DNA of 22,996 nucleotides from NCBI GenBank assembly GCA_031259505.1, contig JAIRLL010000381.1:1-22996 (forward strand), written 5' to 3'. Both the position numbers and the translations under genes were made by a program. Origin of the DNA: Tannerella sp. (GTDB lineage: Bacteria; Bacteroidota; Bacteroidia; Bacteroidales; Tannerellaceae). Shown piece by piece: positions 8,564 to 16,655 of the stretch (its first letter is position 1; every line of letters begins with the position of its first letter). The notes below the pieces were generated by a model. The model did not search any database and was not told the DNA's origin. It saw nothing but the letters and a program-made list of their open reading frames with translations.

Positions 8564-9928
8564 ATGAAAGTCAAAAGATTCTTGTTAGTTGCCGGTTTAT
8601 GCGCAACAATAATGAGTGCAAATGCACAAAAAGGAGTAGATAACGGTACCCGTTTCGGGTCGGGCGCGGATAGCATTCGTTGTCTGGAAAATGTCAGTCT
8701 GGCTACCTCTTATGCAAAAGTAGATAACTTTAAGGATGCGTATCCATTTTGGAAAATTGCATACGATGAATGCCCTGCTGCGACCAAAGATTTGTATCTG
8801 TATGGGGTACGCATTATAAACTGGCAGATTTCGCAGGAAAAAGACCCAGCCAAACTGTCGACGCTGATAGACGATTTAATGGCTGTGTATGACAGGCGCA
8901 TCAAATATTTCGGCGACGATCCGAGATATGGAAAAGACTGGATCATTGCCCGCAAGGCGCAGGATTATATGCGCCTGAAAGGCGAAAGCGCAGATGCGGC
9001 CGTGCTTTACGGCTGGTTGAGCGAGGCAATCGTCGAATATAAGGAAAAAACAGACCCGCTGGCCGTCTCGCTCTACATGTTTGCCTCGTACAAGATGATG
9101 GAAAAAAACGAAAGCCACAAGGGCAAATATGTAGAAGACTTCCTGGCATGCTCGAAAATCTACGACCAACAGATAGAAGCGGCCAAAACATCCGGCGACA
9201 GCAAAGAGCAGGCAAATCTGGAAACACTGAAAGCCGACATTGAAAGGAATTTCGCGGCCAGCGGCGCGGCCGACTGCGCTACGCTGGAAAATATCTACGC
9301 CGCCAAAGTCGAACAAAACAAAGACGACATCAAGTTCCTGAAAGAAACGCTTGTTTTGCTCAGAAGAGTAAGATGTCAGGATAGCGAAATTTTCTTCAAT
9401 GCGTCGGAATATGCCCACCGGATAGAGCCGACCGCCGAATCGGCGCTGGGCATGGGCAAGCAGGCCGTAAAGAAAGAAGATTATGTACTGGCCGAAAAAT
9501 ATTTTCTGGAAGCCGCCTCGCTGGCCACGGAAGACGATATGAAAGGCGATATCTATTACACGATAGCGCTCATCGCCTTTGAAGACAGGAACTACTCAAA
9601 ATCAAGACAGTACTGTCAGAAAGCAGTGGATGCCGACCCCACAAGCTGCATGCCGTATCTCCTGATAGGCAATATGTATGTGGCTACGGCATCCGGCATT
9701 TATCCCAACGACCCGGTTTTGCGTAAATGCGTGTACTACGCAGCCGTCGACAAGTTTGAAAAAGCACGTCAGGTGAATGAAGCCTGCGCGAGCGAGGCCT
9801 CCCGGTTGATAAACACGTTCCGATCGTACTTCCCGACCACGGAAGAGATTTTCATGCATCCCGATCTTGAAAAAGGGAAAGCAATCGCCATCGGCGGCTG
9901 GATTGGCGAACGTACCATCATAAGATAA
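8564..9928 (+). CDS. secreted TPR-repeat protein
   Basis: The 454-residue product has a signal peptide (MKVKRFLLVAGLCATIMSANA), then an alpha-helical protein with tetratricopeptide-like helices. Clear repeat-like units include the segment from VSLATSYAKVDNFKDAYPFW, and near the C-terminus ALGMGKQAVKKEDYVLAEKYF, DIYYTIALIAFEDRNYSKSR and YLLIGNMYVA. It is probably a periplasmic scaffold for protein contacts. A GTG 39 bases upstream is in frame but precedes the signal peptide, so the ATG is preferred. It sits between the barrel protein and lptC, 11 bases before the latter, suggesting an accessory role in outer-membrane assembly. No catalytic motif is visible. Confidence 0.82.
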   Translation: MKVKRFLLVAGLCATIMSANAQKGVDNGTRFGSGADSIRCLENVSLATSYAKVDNFKDAYPFWKIAYDECPAATKDLYLYGVRIINWQISQEKDPAKLSTLIDDLMAVYDRRIKYFGDDPRYGKDWIIARKAQDYMRLKGESADAAVLYGWLSEAIVEYKEKTDPLAVSLYMFASYKMMEKNESHKGKYVEDFLACSKIYDQQIEAAKTSGDSKEQANLETLKADIERNFAASGAADCATLENIYAAKVEQNKDDIKFLKETLVLLRRVRCQDSEIFFNASEYAHRIEPTAESALGMGKQAVKKEDYVLAEKYFLEAASLATEDDMKGDIYYTIALIAFEDRNYSKSRQYCQKAVDADPTSCMPYLLIGNMYVATASGIYPNDPVLRKCVYYAAVDKFEKARQVNEACASEASRLINTFRSYFPTTEEIFMHPDLEKGKAIAIGGWIGERTIIR

Positions 9929-9939
9929 AAAAAGGCTGT

Positions 9940-10554
9940 ATGAATTCTTGTTGCAAGACAAGTAAAGGCATGACAACACTCCTGCGGGCAGTTGTGATGC
10001 CTCTTTTCTTTTTTACCTCGTGCTCCCATGATAAAAAGGAATTTGTCGACATCGTTTTCGATCCCGAAACAAATTATACGATGAAGGCGACGGATATTTT
10101 CACACTTGTTTCCGATTCGGGCGTAGTAAAATACAGGGCAGAAGCGCAGGAATGGCTCATTTTCGACAAGGCGAAGGAACCCTACTGGTATTTTCCCCAA
10201 AAAGTGCATGTCGAAAAGTTAGATACTCTCTTCCGCGTCGAAGCCGGTTTCGATGCCGACACAGCGTATTATTACAGTAAAAAGAAACTTTGGAAATTCA
10301 TCGGCAATGTGGATGCAAGGAACACGGCGGGCGAACGTTTCGAAACTTCGCTGCTGTACTGGGATCAAAATACGGAAAAGGTGTATTCGGACCAGTTCAT
10401 CCGCGTCACGAAAGACGACATTGTGAATACCGGCATCGGATTCGAATCGAACCGGACGCTCACAAACTACAGAATATTCAAGGCCAGCGCCGTCATCCCC
10501 ATCCGGGAAGAAGTCCGCGACACGACGGAAACAGGAAAAGCGCCCTCATTGTAA
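9940..10554 (+). CDS. lptC: LptC, LPS export ABC transporter periplasmic protein (lipoprotein form)
   Basis: LptC passes lipopolysaccharide from the LptBFG transporter to LptA in the periplasm. The 204-residue product matches the family in size and in its beta-strand pattern: MKATDIFTLVSDSGVVKYRA, WYFPQKVHVEKLD, LWKFIGNVDARNTAGERFET, LYWDQNTEKVYSDQFIRVTK, GIGFESNRTLTNYRI. Instead of the single membrane helix of E. coli LptC it has a lipoprotein signal (FFFTSC, lipidated Cys28), the form typical of Bacteroidetes. An internal in-frame ATG (9970) would give a shorter signal peptide and is an alternative start. The gene follows the TPR gene by 11 bases and ends 84 bases before ppiD. Confidence 0.88.
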   Translation: MNSCCKTSKGMTTLLRAVVMPLFFFTSCSHDKKEFVDIVFDPETNYTMKATDIFTLVSDSGVVKYRAEAQEWLIFDKAKEPYWYFPQKVHVEKLDTLFRVEAGFDADTAYYYSKKKLWKFIGNVDARNTAGERFETSLLYWDQNTEKVYSDQFIRVTKDDIVNTGIGFESNRTLTNYRIFKASAVIPIREEVRDTTETGKAPSL

Positions 10555-10571
10555 AAAAAATGGAAGAATGA

Positions 10572-10601
10572 TTGCTTACATTTCTTTTTTTTCTACCTTT
10601 G
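10572..10601 (+). promoter_or_regulatory. Bacteroides-type promoter for ppiD
   Basis: TTG at 10572-10574 and TACCTTTG at 10594-10601 are separated by 19 bases, the spacing expected for the -33 and -7 elements of the Bacteroidetes primary sigma factor. The ppiD ATG lies 37 bases after the -7 box. The intervening bases are A/T-rich. It is the best promoter in the window and implies ppiD can be transcribed separately from coaX-lptC. Confidence 0.7.
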
Positions 10602-10638
10602 TGCCCTTGATTGAAAATTATAAAACAATAAATAGAAA

Positions 10639-12777
10639 ATGGCAACATTAGAAAAGATTCGAAACCATGCAGGATTACTGGTAATTGTTGTGGGACTGGC
10701 GCTATTCGCTTTTATAGTTAACGACGCATTAAATTCCAGTTCAACTTACCGGATGCAATCCCGCGACGACGTGGCAAGCGTAAACGGAACGCCGATCAAA
10801 CAAAATGATTACAGTTTCCGCATCGAAGAGATGACGGATATGTATAAAATTCAGATGCAGACAAATTCTGTAGACGGATACAAAGACCAGATCAGTCAAA
10901 GTGTGTATGACATGATGGTGCGCGAAGTCATCATGAATAATGAGTTCGACAATCTGGGTATTTATGTGACGCCCGAAGAATTGTTCGACATGGTCGCAGG
11001 CGAAAACGTTTCGCCGATGGCGCAGCAATTTCCCCTGTTTATCGACCAGTCGACAGGCATGTACAGTAAAGCGTATGCGCTGGACATCCTCAAGACGTTC
11101 GAAAATATGGACAATTTCGCACCGGCCCAGCGTGCCGAAATCGAAAGGATGCGCAATTTCTGGTTATTCTGGGAACGCAACATGAAAACGCAGCGATTGC
11201 AGGAAAAATACGTAAATCTGCTGACCAAAGCGCTTGTAGTCAATCCGCTTGACGCCAAAGACGCTTATGAATCATCGCTTGAAAGTTCGGATATCGTTTT
11301 CGCCATGCAGGCGTATTCGACAGTACCCGATTCGCTTATTAATGTGGATAACAGCGAAATAAGAAGCCTTTACAACAAACGCAAAGCACAGTACAGGCAG
11401 AAAGAAGGTCGGATTGTCGACTATATCGCCGTAGAAGTTCGTCCCAGCGAAGCGGATTACGAAAATGCGCGGAAAGAAATAGAAGACCTCAGAAACGAAC
11501 TGGCCGAGACGGAAGACATGGAACTTTTCGCGGGTACGATATCGAATGTCTCCTATAGGGATGCATTCGTTTCCGCCAACATGCTGACTCCGGAAGTGAA
11601 AGCCTTTGCCGAAATCGCACAACCCGGTGATATTGACGGGCCTGTATTCACAAACGACAGCTACAGTCTTGTGAAGGTCATCGACAAAACCGTTGCCCCC
11701 GACTCGGTGAAAGTGTCGCACATCTTTCTGGCGTCGCAAACCGGCGTGGACAGCACGGTGACCGCGAGGGCAGACAGTTTACTGGGCGTGTTGAAGAGTG
11801 GAGGCGATTTTACCGCATTGGCAGCGCAGTATTCACTTGATGACCAGACGAAGATGAACGGAGGAGAAATAGGATGGCTCACGGAAGCGGCAATCATGCA
11901 AATGTCCGGCGTAAAAGAACTGAGAGACGGCATCTTTAGCGCTCCCCTGAATCAGCCGACCATCCTGAAAACACCCAACGGCATTCATATCCTGAAGATA
12001 ACGGAAAAAACAGCCAATGTACCCAAATACAAGATTGTCAACGCACGCATTGAAGTGACGCCAAGCAACAAGACGTTTAACGACATCTACAATCGCTTCA
12101 ACCAGTTTGTTGCGACAAATAATACGCCCGAAAAAATAAGCGCATCCGCAGCCGACGCAGGCTATAACCTGATTTCGGGCATCAGGATTACGACTACCGA
12201 CCGTGTCCTGGGCGCCGTGCCCGATTCGCGTGCCGTCATTCGCTGGGCATTCGAGAGTACGCACAAAAACGAAATTTCGAATATCATCGACTGTAATAAT
12301 CAGTTTGTGATAGCTGTCCGCCGGGAAGTCCTGCCCGAAGGCTATCAGACCATCAATGCGGTCGCACCGATGCTTCGAGCGGAAATTGCAGCAAAAAAGA
12401 AAGGCGAGCAAATTGCTAAAAGCTTGAAAGAAAAAAACCTGCAAAGCCTTCAGGCGTATGCGGATGCAATGGGTTCGCAGATCGATACGGTGAAATATAT
12501 CACGATGGAAACCCCACGCATTACCAAAATAGGACTGGAGCCGGTATTGAATGCCGAAATCACTTATGCTCAGCCTAATCAGTTATGTGGCCCGATAGTC
12601 GGCAACAACGGAGTGTATGCCTTTACGGTCATCAACCGTACGACAGAAAGCAGAACCTACGATGAAAAAGGGCAAATCCTTTCACTGGAAGCGGCGAACA
12701 ACTACAAGGGCTACCAGGCTTTCCAACAGTTGATTGAACAGGCAAAGATCGTTGACAACAGGATTCGTTTCGACTGA
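10639..12777 (+). CDS. ppiD: periplasmic SurA/PpiD-type peptidyl-prolyl isomerase
   Basis: The 712-residue protein is anchored in the inner membrane by one N-terminal helix (LLVIVVGLALFAFIV, about 13-27) with most of the chain in the periplasm. A SurA-type N-terminal chaperone region follows (SVNGTPIKQNDYSFRIEEM, about 47-65, through about 250). One parvulin (PPIC) domain lies at about 357-457 (VSHIFLASQTG, GGDFTALAAQYSLDD, GGEIGWL, PNGIHILKITEKT). A further chaperone-like C-terminal region completes it. It should help newly exported proteins fold or reach the outer membrane. The size is close to that of Bacteroidetes PpiD-like proteins. It has its own promoter and is followed by a hairpin terminator. 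Whether the PPIC domain is active cannot be judged from sequence alone. Confidence 0.9.
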   Translation: MATLEKIRNHAGLLVIVVGLALFAFIVNDALNSSSTYRMQSRDDVASVNGTPIKQNDYSFRIEEMTDMYKIQMQTNSVDGYKDQISQSVYDMMVREVIMNNEFDNLGIYVTPEELFDMVAGENVSPMAQQFPLFIDQSTGMYSKAYALDILKTFENMDNFAPAQRAEIERMRNFWLFWERNMKTQRLQEKYVNLLTKALVVNPLDAKDAYESSLESSDIVFAMQAYSTVPDSLINVDNSEIRSLYNKRKAQYRQKEGRIVDYIAVEVRPSEADYENARKEIEDLRNELAETEDMELFAGTISNVSYRDAFVSANMLTPEVKAFAEIAQPGDIDGPVFTNDSYSLVKVIDKTVAPDSVKVSHIFLASQTGVDSTVTARADSLLGVLKSGGDFTALAAQYSLDDQTKMNGGEIGWLTEAAIMQMSGVKELRDGIFSAPLNQPTILKTPNGIHILKITEKTANVPKYKIVNARIEVTPSNKTFNDIYNRFNQFVATNNTPEKISASAADAGYNLISGIRITTTDRVLGAVPDSRAVIRWAFESTHKNEISNIIDCNNQFVIAVRREVLPEGYQTINAVAPMLRAEIAAKKKGEQIAKSLKEKNLQSLQAYADAMGSQIDTVKYITMETPRITKIGLEPVLNAEITYAQPNQLCGPIVGNNGVYAFTVINRTTESRTYDEKGQILSLEAANNYKGYQAFQQLIEQAKIVDNRIRFD

Positions 12778-12800
12778 CAGCAGCATGCAATATTAATATA

Positions 12801-12836
12801 AAAGGCTGTTGTGCAGGTGTGTACGACAGCTTTTAT
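12801..12836 (+). terminator. hairpin terminator between ppiD and rlmN
   Basis: A 14-pair stem, including three G-U pairs, is formed by 12801-12814 (AAAGGCTGTTGTGC) and 12821-12834 (GTACGACAGCTTTT), with a six-base loop. The T-rich 3' flank (TTTTATCATTT) is typical of intrinsic terminators. It lies 23 bases after the ppiD stop and ends 12 bases before the rlmN ATG, so it may end the ppiD transcript or attenuate read-through into rlmN. Confidence 0.65.
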
Positions 12837-12847
12837 CATTTAGAAAA

Positions 12848-13924
12848 ATGGATACCGACAATCGGAAAATACATTTGCTGGGCATGACGCTCGACGAATT
12901 GAAGACAGTTGCTGCCGACGCCGGATTGCCGTCTTACGGCGCTCTCCAGCTTGCCGACTGGCTGTACAGGAAAAAAGCGACTTCTGTCGACGAAATGACC
13001 AACATTGCAAAGGCCAAACGCCTCCTGCTGGACGCATCGTGCGAAGTAGGCGCATTTCCGCCCGCCGGCGAAATGAAGTCGGCCGACGGCACGGTCAAAT
13101 ACCTGTTCCGCATTTCATCCGACCGTGCAGTCGAAACTGTGTATATCCCGGACAACGAGCGCGCTACGCTATGTGTTTCCTCGCAGGCCGGATGCCGGAT
13201 GAACTGTCTTTTCTGCATGACGGGTAAACAGGGTTTTGCCGCCAATCTGACCGCCGGCGAGATAATCAATCAAATCCAATCCGTGCCGGAAGCCAAACAG
13301 TTGACCAACGTCGTGTTCATGGGAATGGGCGAGCCGTTCGACAATACGGACGAACTGTTCAAGGCGCTGGAAATCATGACGTCCGATTACGGATATGGCT
13401 GGAGTCCGAAGCGGATTACAGTCTCTACGGTTGGAATAATGAAGGGCTTGCGCCGATTTCTGGAAGAAAGCGCATGTCATCTGGCAGTAAGTTTACATTC
13501 GCCTTATCCCGATGAACGACAGTCGCTTATCCCGGCGGAGAAAGCGTATCCCGCCACGGAAATAATCCGTTTGCTGAGACAGTACGATTTTTCGCACCAG
13601 CGTCGAGTTTCGTTCGAATACATCATGTTTGAAAACAAAAACGATTCGCCGAAACATGCAGACGCATTGGCGCGTTTGCTGAACAGACTGGAGTGTCGCG
13701 TCAACCTGATACGTTTCCATGCAGCGCCCGGCGTGCCGCTTCGGAGCAGCAGCCTGCAAAAGATGGAACAGTTTCGCGATGCACTGAATGCCAGGCGTAT
13801 AATGTGCACTATTCGCGCTTCGCGAGGTGAAGATATCCTCGCGGCCTGCGGCATGTTGTCGACAGACAAAAAAAATACAGGAAGAAAACAATCATTATTT
13901 CCATATAATGAAGTATATTTGTAA
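12848..13924 (+). CDS. rlmN: dual-specificity 23S rRNA (A2503-C2)/tRNA methyltransferase RlmN
   Basis: RlmN is a radical-SAM enzyme that methylates C2 of A2503 in 23S rRNA and A37 in some tRNAs. The 358-residue product has the cluster motif C-x3-C-x2-C (Cys116, 120, 123). It also has both cysteines required by the mechanism: Cys109 in ATLCVSSQ and Cys334 in RGEDILAACGML. Further motifs are GMGEPFDN, SVSLHSP-type (LAVSLHSPYPDERQSLIPA) and VNLIRFH. A TTG 39 bases upstream is in frame but lies inside the hairpin terminator, so the ATG at 12848 is used; it gives the usual short N-terminus. The next gene starts 15 bases after the stop, so rlmN likely leads a unit with the DUF4837 gene and pdxA. 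Confidence 0.96.
   Translation: MDTDNRKIHLLGMTLDELKTVAADAGLPSYGALQLADWLYRKKATSVDEMTNIAKAKRLLLDASCEVGAFPPAGEMKSADGTVKYLFRISSDRAVETVYIPDNERATLCVSSQAGCRMNCLFCMTGKQGFAANLTAGEIINQIQSVPEAKQLTNVVFMGMGEPFDNTDELFKALEIMTSDYGYGWSPKRITVSTVGIMKGLRRFLEESACHLAVSLHSPYPDERQSLIPAEKAYPATEIIRLLRQYDFSHQRRVSFEYIMFENKNDSPKHADALARLLNRLECRVNLIRFHAAPGVPLRSSSLQKMEQFRDALNARRIMCTIRASRGEDILAACGMLSTDKKNTGRKQSLFPYNEVYL
13914..13921 (+). promoter_or_regulatory. possible -7 box for the DUF4837-pdxA unit
   Basis: TATATTTG, a TAnnTTTG match, overlaps the last codons of rlmN 18 bases before the downstream ATG. No TTG lies at the -33 spacing and the region is A/T-rich, so chance occurrence is quite possible. Confidence 0.3.
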
Positions 13925-13939
13925 CAAAATTATAATGTT

Positions 13940-14992
13940 ATGAAAACGTCTATTTTAATGTCCGCTATCGGACTTGCTTTATTGTCTTTATTGAGTGGAT
14001 GCGATTTTTTTTCGGCGACAGGCATGTCGAAAAAGGCAGGAGTAAATGCCACCGGCATCGCTTATGAAATTGTGGTTGTGGTAAAACCGGATATTTGGAA
14101 TGATCCGGTTGGAGCGGCGATCAAAAACGAACTGATTTCGGAAATTCCGGGATTGCCACAGTATGAACCTTCCATGCGGGTAATGCAGGTAGCGCCGGAT
14201 GATTTTAACGGTATGCTGACTTACGTTCGCAACATACTCGTAGTGGATGTCAATGAATCGCAGTATACCAAAGCATCGGTCAGAACCGAAAACGACAGGT
14301 GGGCAAACGGGCAAGCCGTCGTCTATCTTTCGGCGCCTGCCAAAGATTCGCTGAGTGCGTATTTGCAGCAACACCCCGGAATGCTGGTGAAGTATTATAC
14401 GCAAGTAGAGATGGAACGGTTGGCCGAATACTACAAAAAGACTTACAGTTCATGGATATACGAGAAACTGAAGGCGAAATTTGACATCGGGCTGAATGTG
14501 CCGGAAGATTTTTCATCGTACAAAGACACGACGGATTTTTTCTGGGCGACCAACGACACCCGGTTCGGACAGACGTACATTGCCGTATATACATTTCCGT
14601 ATACCGACAAGAATACGTTTACAGGCGATTACCTGATCGCCAGGCGCGATTCGATGATGCGTCTGTATATCCCCGGTTCGTTGCCAGGCTCATACATGCG
14701 CACCACGGAATTTGTAACCTACACGCCGATTTCGCTGCAAGGCAAGTATTGCGGCGTGCTGCGCGGATTGTGGGACACGTATGGCGACATGATGGGAGGG
14801 CCGTTTGTCAGCTATGCCCGTCTGGATGAAGTCAACAACCGCGTGATTGTCACGGAAGGTTTTGTCTTCGCCCCTGAAACAGATAAACGGAGCTATATCA
14901 GGAGAATAGAAGCGGCTTTGCATACGTTGCAGTTGCCCGGAGAATCAACCGGAACAGCGCCGGACGAAAATCCGACCGCTTTACAACAATAA
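13940..14992 (+). CDS. DUF4837 family lipoprotein
   Basis: The 350-residue protein begins with a lipoprotein signal (LLSLLSGC, lipidated Cys21) and should be anchored in the envelope. Its body resembles the DUF4837 family, found next to rlmN and pdxA in Bacteroidetes. Visible landmarks are YEIVVVVKPDIWNDPVGAA, RNILVVDVNESQYT, NDRWANGQAVVYLSAP, TDFFWATNDTRFGQTY and a C-terminal TRNN-free segment ending VIVTEGFVFAPETDKRSYIRRIEA. No catalytic motif is recognised and the function is unknown. It lies 15 bases after rlmN, and pdxA starts 13 bases after its stop. The C-terminal tail (from about residue 335) is Pro/Thr/Gln-rich and probably disordered. Confidence 0.82.
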   Translation: MKTSILMSAIGLALLSLLSGCDFFSATGMSKKAGVNATGIAYEIVVVVKPDIWNDPVGAAIKNELISEIPGLPQYEPSMRVMQVAPDDFNGMLTYVRNILVVDVNESQYTKASVRTENDRWANGQAVVYLSAPAKDSLSAYLQQHPGMLVKYYTQVEMERLAEYYKKTYSSWIYEKLKAKFDIGLNVPEDFSSYKDTTDFFWATNDTRFGQTYIAVYTFPYTDKNTFTGDYLIARRDSMMRLYIPGSLPGSYMRTTEFVTYTPISLQGKYCGVLRGLWDTYGDMMGGPFVSYARLDEVNNRVIVTEGFVFAPETDKRSYIRRIEAALHTLQLPGESTGTAPDENPTALQQ

Positions 14993-15005
14993 GTTGAGCG
15001 TTAAA

Positions 15006-16118
15006 ATGGAGAAAAAAATCAAAGTCGGGATTACGCACGGCGACATCAATGGCGTCGGCTACGAAGTGATTTTGAAAACATTTGCCGATGAACGGATAAC
15101 CGAATTGTGTACGCCGATTATCTACGGCTCGTTGAAAATTGCGACATATTATCAGAAATCAATGGAGTTGCCGACCGTCAGTTTCAAAATAATACGTACT
15201 CCCGTCGAAGCGTTCGACGGGAAAGTAAATCTTGTCAACTGTGTGGACGGAGAAGTGAAGGTAGAGTTGGCCAAATCTACGCCCGAATCGGGGAAAGCCT
15301 CGTTTCAGGCGTTGGAAAAAGTCGTTTCGGACATGAAAAGCGGAGCAATAGACGCGCTGCTGACGGCGCCGATCAACAAACATGCCATCCGAAGCGATGT
15401 ATTCCGTTTTCCGGGACATACCGAATATCTGGAAAGCCATTTCGGCAAAGGCGACAATGCATCCAAATCGCTGATGATACTCGTGCACGACTCGCTGCGC
15501 GTCGCGCTGGTTACCGGACATATCCCGCTGGCAGACGTAGCATCGCATCTTACAAAACAACGACTTACGGAAAAGCTGCTTATCTTCAACACCTCTCTGA
15601 AACAGGATTTTTGCATCATCAGACCGCGTATCGCCGTACTGTCGCTCAATCCTCATGCAGGCGACAACGGTCTGCTGGGCAAAGAAGAAAGCGAAATCAT
15701 CGAGCCGGCAATCCTTGAAGCCGAAAAGCAGGGCATGATGGTGTTCGGGCCTTATGCCTCGGATGGCTTTTTCGGCTCGGAAATGTATCGCAAGTTCGAC
15801 GGCGTGCTTGCCATGTATCACGACCAGGGACTGACGCCTTTCAAAACGCTTGCAATGGAAAACGGCGTGAATTTTACGGCAGGACTGCCTGTCGTACGGA
15901 CTTCGCCTGCGCACGGAACGGCGTACGACATTGCAGGACAGAACAAAGCCTCCGAAGCGTCATTCCGCCGGGCGCTTTATGCTCTGCTGGATATTCATCG
16001 CAACAGAACAAGATACAGGCAAATGACGGCCTGTCCGCTGCAAAAACACTACATCGACAGGGGCGGCGGTGATAACGTGAAACTTGACCTGACAAAAGAA
16101 GACGATATAAGTGATTAA
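15006..16118 (+). CDS. pdxA: 4-hydroxythreonine-4-phosphate dehydrogenase PdxA
   Basis: PdxA oxidises 4-phosphohydroxy-L-threonine with NAD in the DXP-dependent route to pyridoxal 5'-phosphate, in the cytoplasm. The 370-residue product has the N-terminal GITHGDINGVGYE motif, FPGHTEYL, and three metal-binding histidines at His172 (TGHIPL), His217 (NPHAGDNG) and His272 (YHDQGLTPFK). Their relative spacing equals that of the E. coli enzyme (166/211/266). The segment RTSPAHGTAYDIAG is also conserved. It is longer than E. coli PdxA (329) because of a segment near residues 50-100, as in other Bacteroidetes. An in-frame TTG 12 bases upstream is possible, but the ATG is preferred. No other vitamin B6 gene is in the window. 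Confidence 0.95.
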   Translation: MEKKIKVGITHGDINGVGYEVILKTFADERITELCTPIIYGSLKIATYYQKSMELPTVSFKIIRTPVEAFDGKVNLVNCVDGEVKVELAKSTPESGKASFQALEKVVSDMKSGAIDALLTAPINKHAIRSDVFRFPGHTEYLESHFGKGDNASKSLMILVHDSLRVALVTGHIPLADVASHLTKQRLTEKLLIFNTSLKQDFCIIRPRIAVLSLNPHAGDNGLLGKEESEIIEPAILEAEKQGMMVFGPYASDGFFGSEMYRKFDGVLAMYHDQGLTPFKTLAMENGVNFTAGLPVVRTSPAHGTAYDIAGQNKASEASFRRALYALLDIHRNRTRYRQMTACPLQKHYIDRGGGDNVKLDLTKEDDISD

Positions 16119-16138
16119 TGTTGAAATAGCGAGATTAT

Positions 16139-16645
16139 ATGTTTAAAGATAAAACAGTTGTATATACATCAGGAACATTCGACATGTTCCATTACAATCA
16201 TTTACGGATGATCAACTATGCTCGCAGTCTGGCGGACATACTGATTGTAGGGGTAAGTACCGACGAACTGGTTTCGTCCTACAAGGCGGCGCCGATTATT
16301 CCATTTCATGAGCGCCTTCAGATTATCGAAGCGCTGAAAACGCCCGACATCGTGATTCCCCAGCACACGCTGGACCATACGGAGACTGTCAGAAAACTGA
16401 ATATAGACGCTTTTGTGGTTGGCGATGACTGGGACGGAAAGTATGATTACCTGAAAGACATGGACGTGCAGGTGTTTTACTTCCCTTATGGTACGGGCGT
16501 CTCGTCGTCGTCGTTACGAAAAACGATATATGATTCTTACCATAAACATTTACAGAAAGAAAGGCAGGCAAAACCGGTAACTGTGCAGGCAGACCCGGAA
16601 ACAGAGTCTTCGCAGGCTGCCGCCGCCCGGACAGAGAAAAAGTAA
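16139..16645 (+). CDS. TagD-like cytidylyltransferase (glycerol-3-phosphate cytidylyltransferase family)
   Basis: The 168-residue protein belongs to the nucleotidyltransferases that join CTP to a phospho-alcohol. It has GTFDMFHYNH (12-21) with both catalytic histidines (18, 21). The usual HxGH glycine is replaced by Asn. FHERLQIIE (around Arg59), VVGDDWDGKYDYLKD (93-107) and the ISTT-like VSSSSLRKTI (121-130) follow. The DDW-GK-D-LKD stretch is very like Gram-positive TagD, so CDP-glycerol is the leading product guess; CDP-ethanolamine or another CDP-alcohol remains possible. A charged Gln/Ala/Glu-rich tail (about 136-168) extends beyond the normal family end. It opens a tight cluster with an SDR, a CDP-alcohol phosphatidyltransferase and an acyltransferase, which suggests it supplies the CDP-activated head group. 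Confidence 0.85.
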   Translation: MFKDKTVVYTSGTFDMFHYNHLRMINYARSLADILIVGVSTDELVSSYKAAPIIPFHERLQIIEALKTPDIVIPQHTLDHTETVRKLNIDAFVVGDDWDGKYDYLKDMDVQVFYFPYGTGVSSSSLRKTIYDSYHKHLQKERQAKPVTVQADPETESSQAAAARTEKK

Positions 16646-16655
16646 CGGTTTTTGT

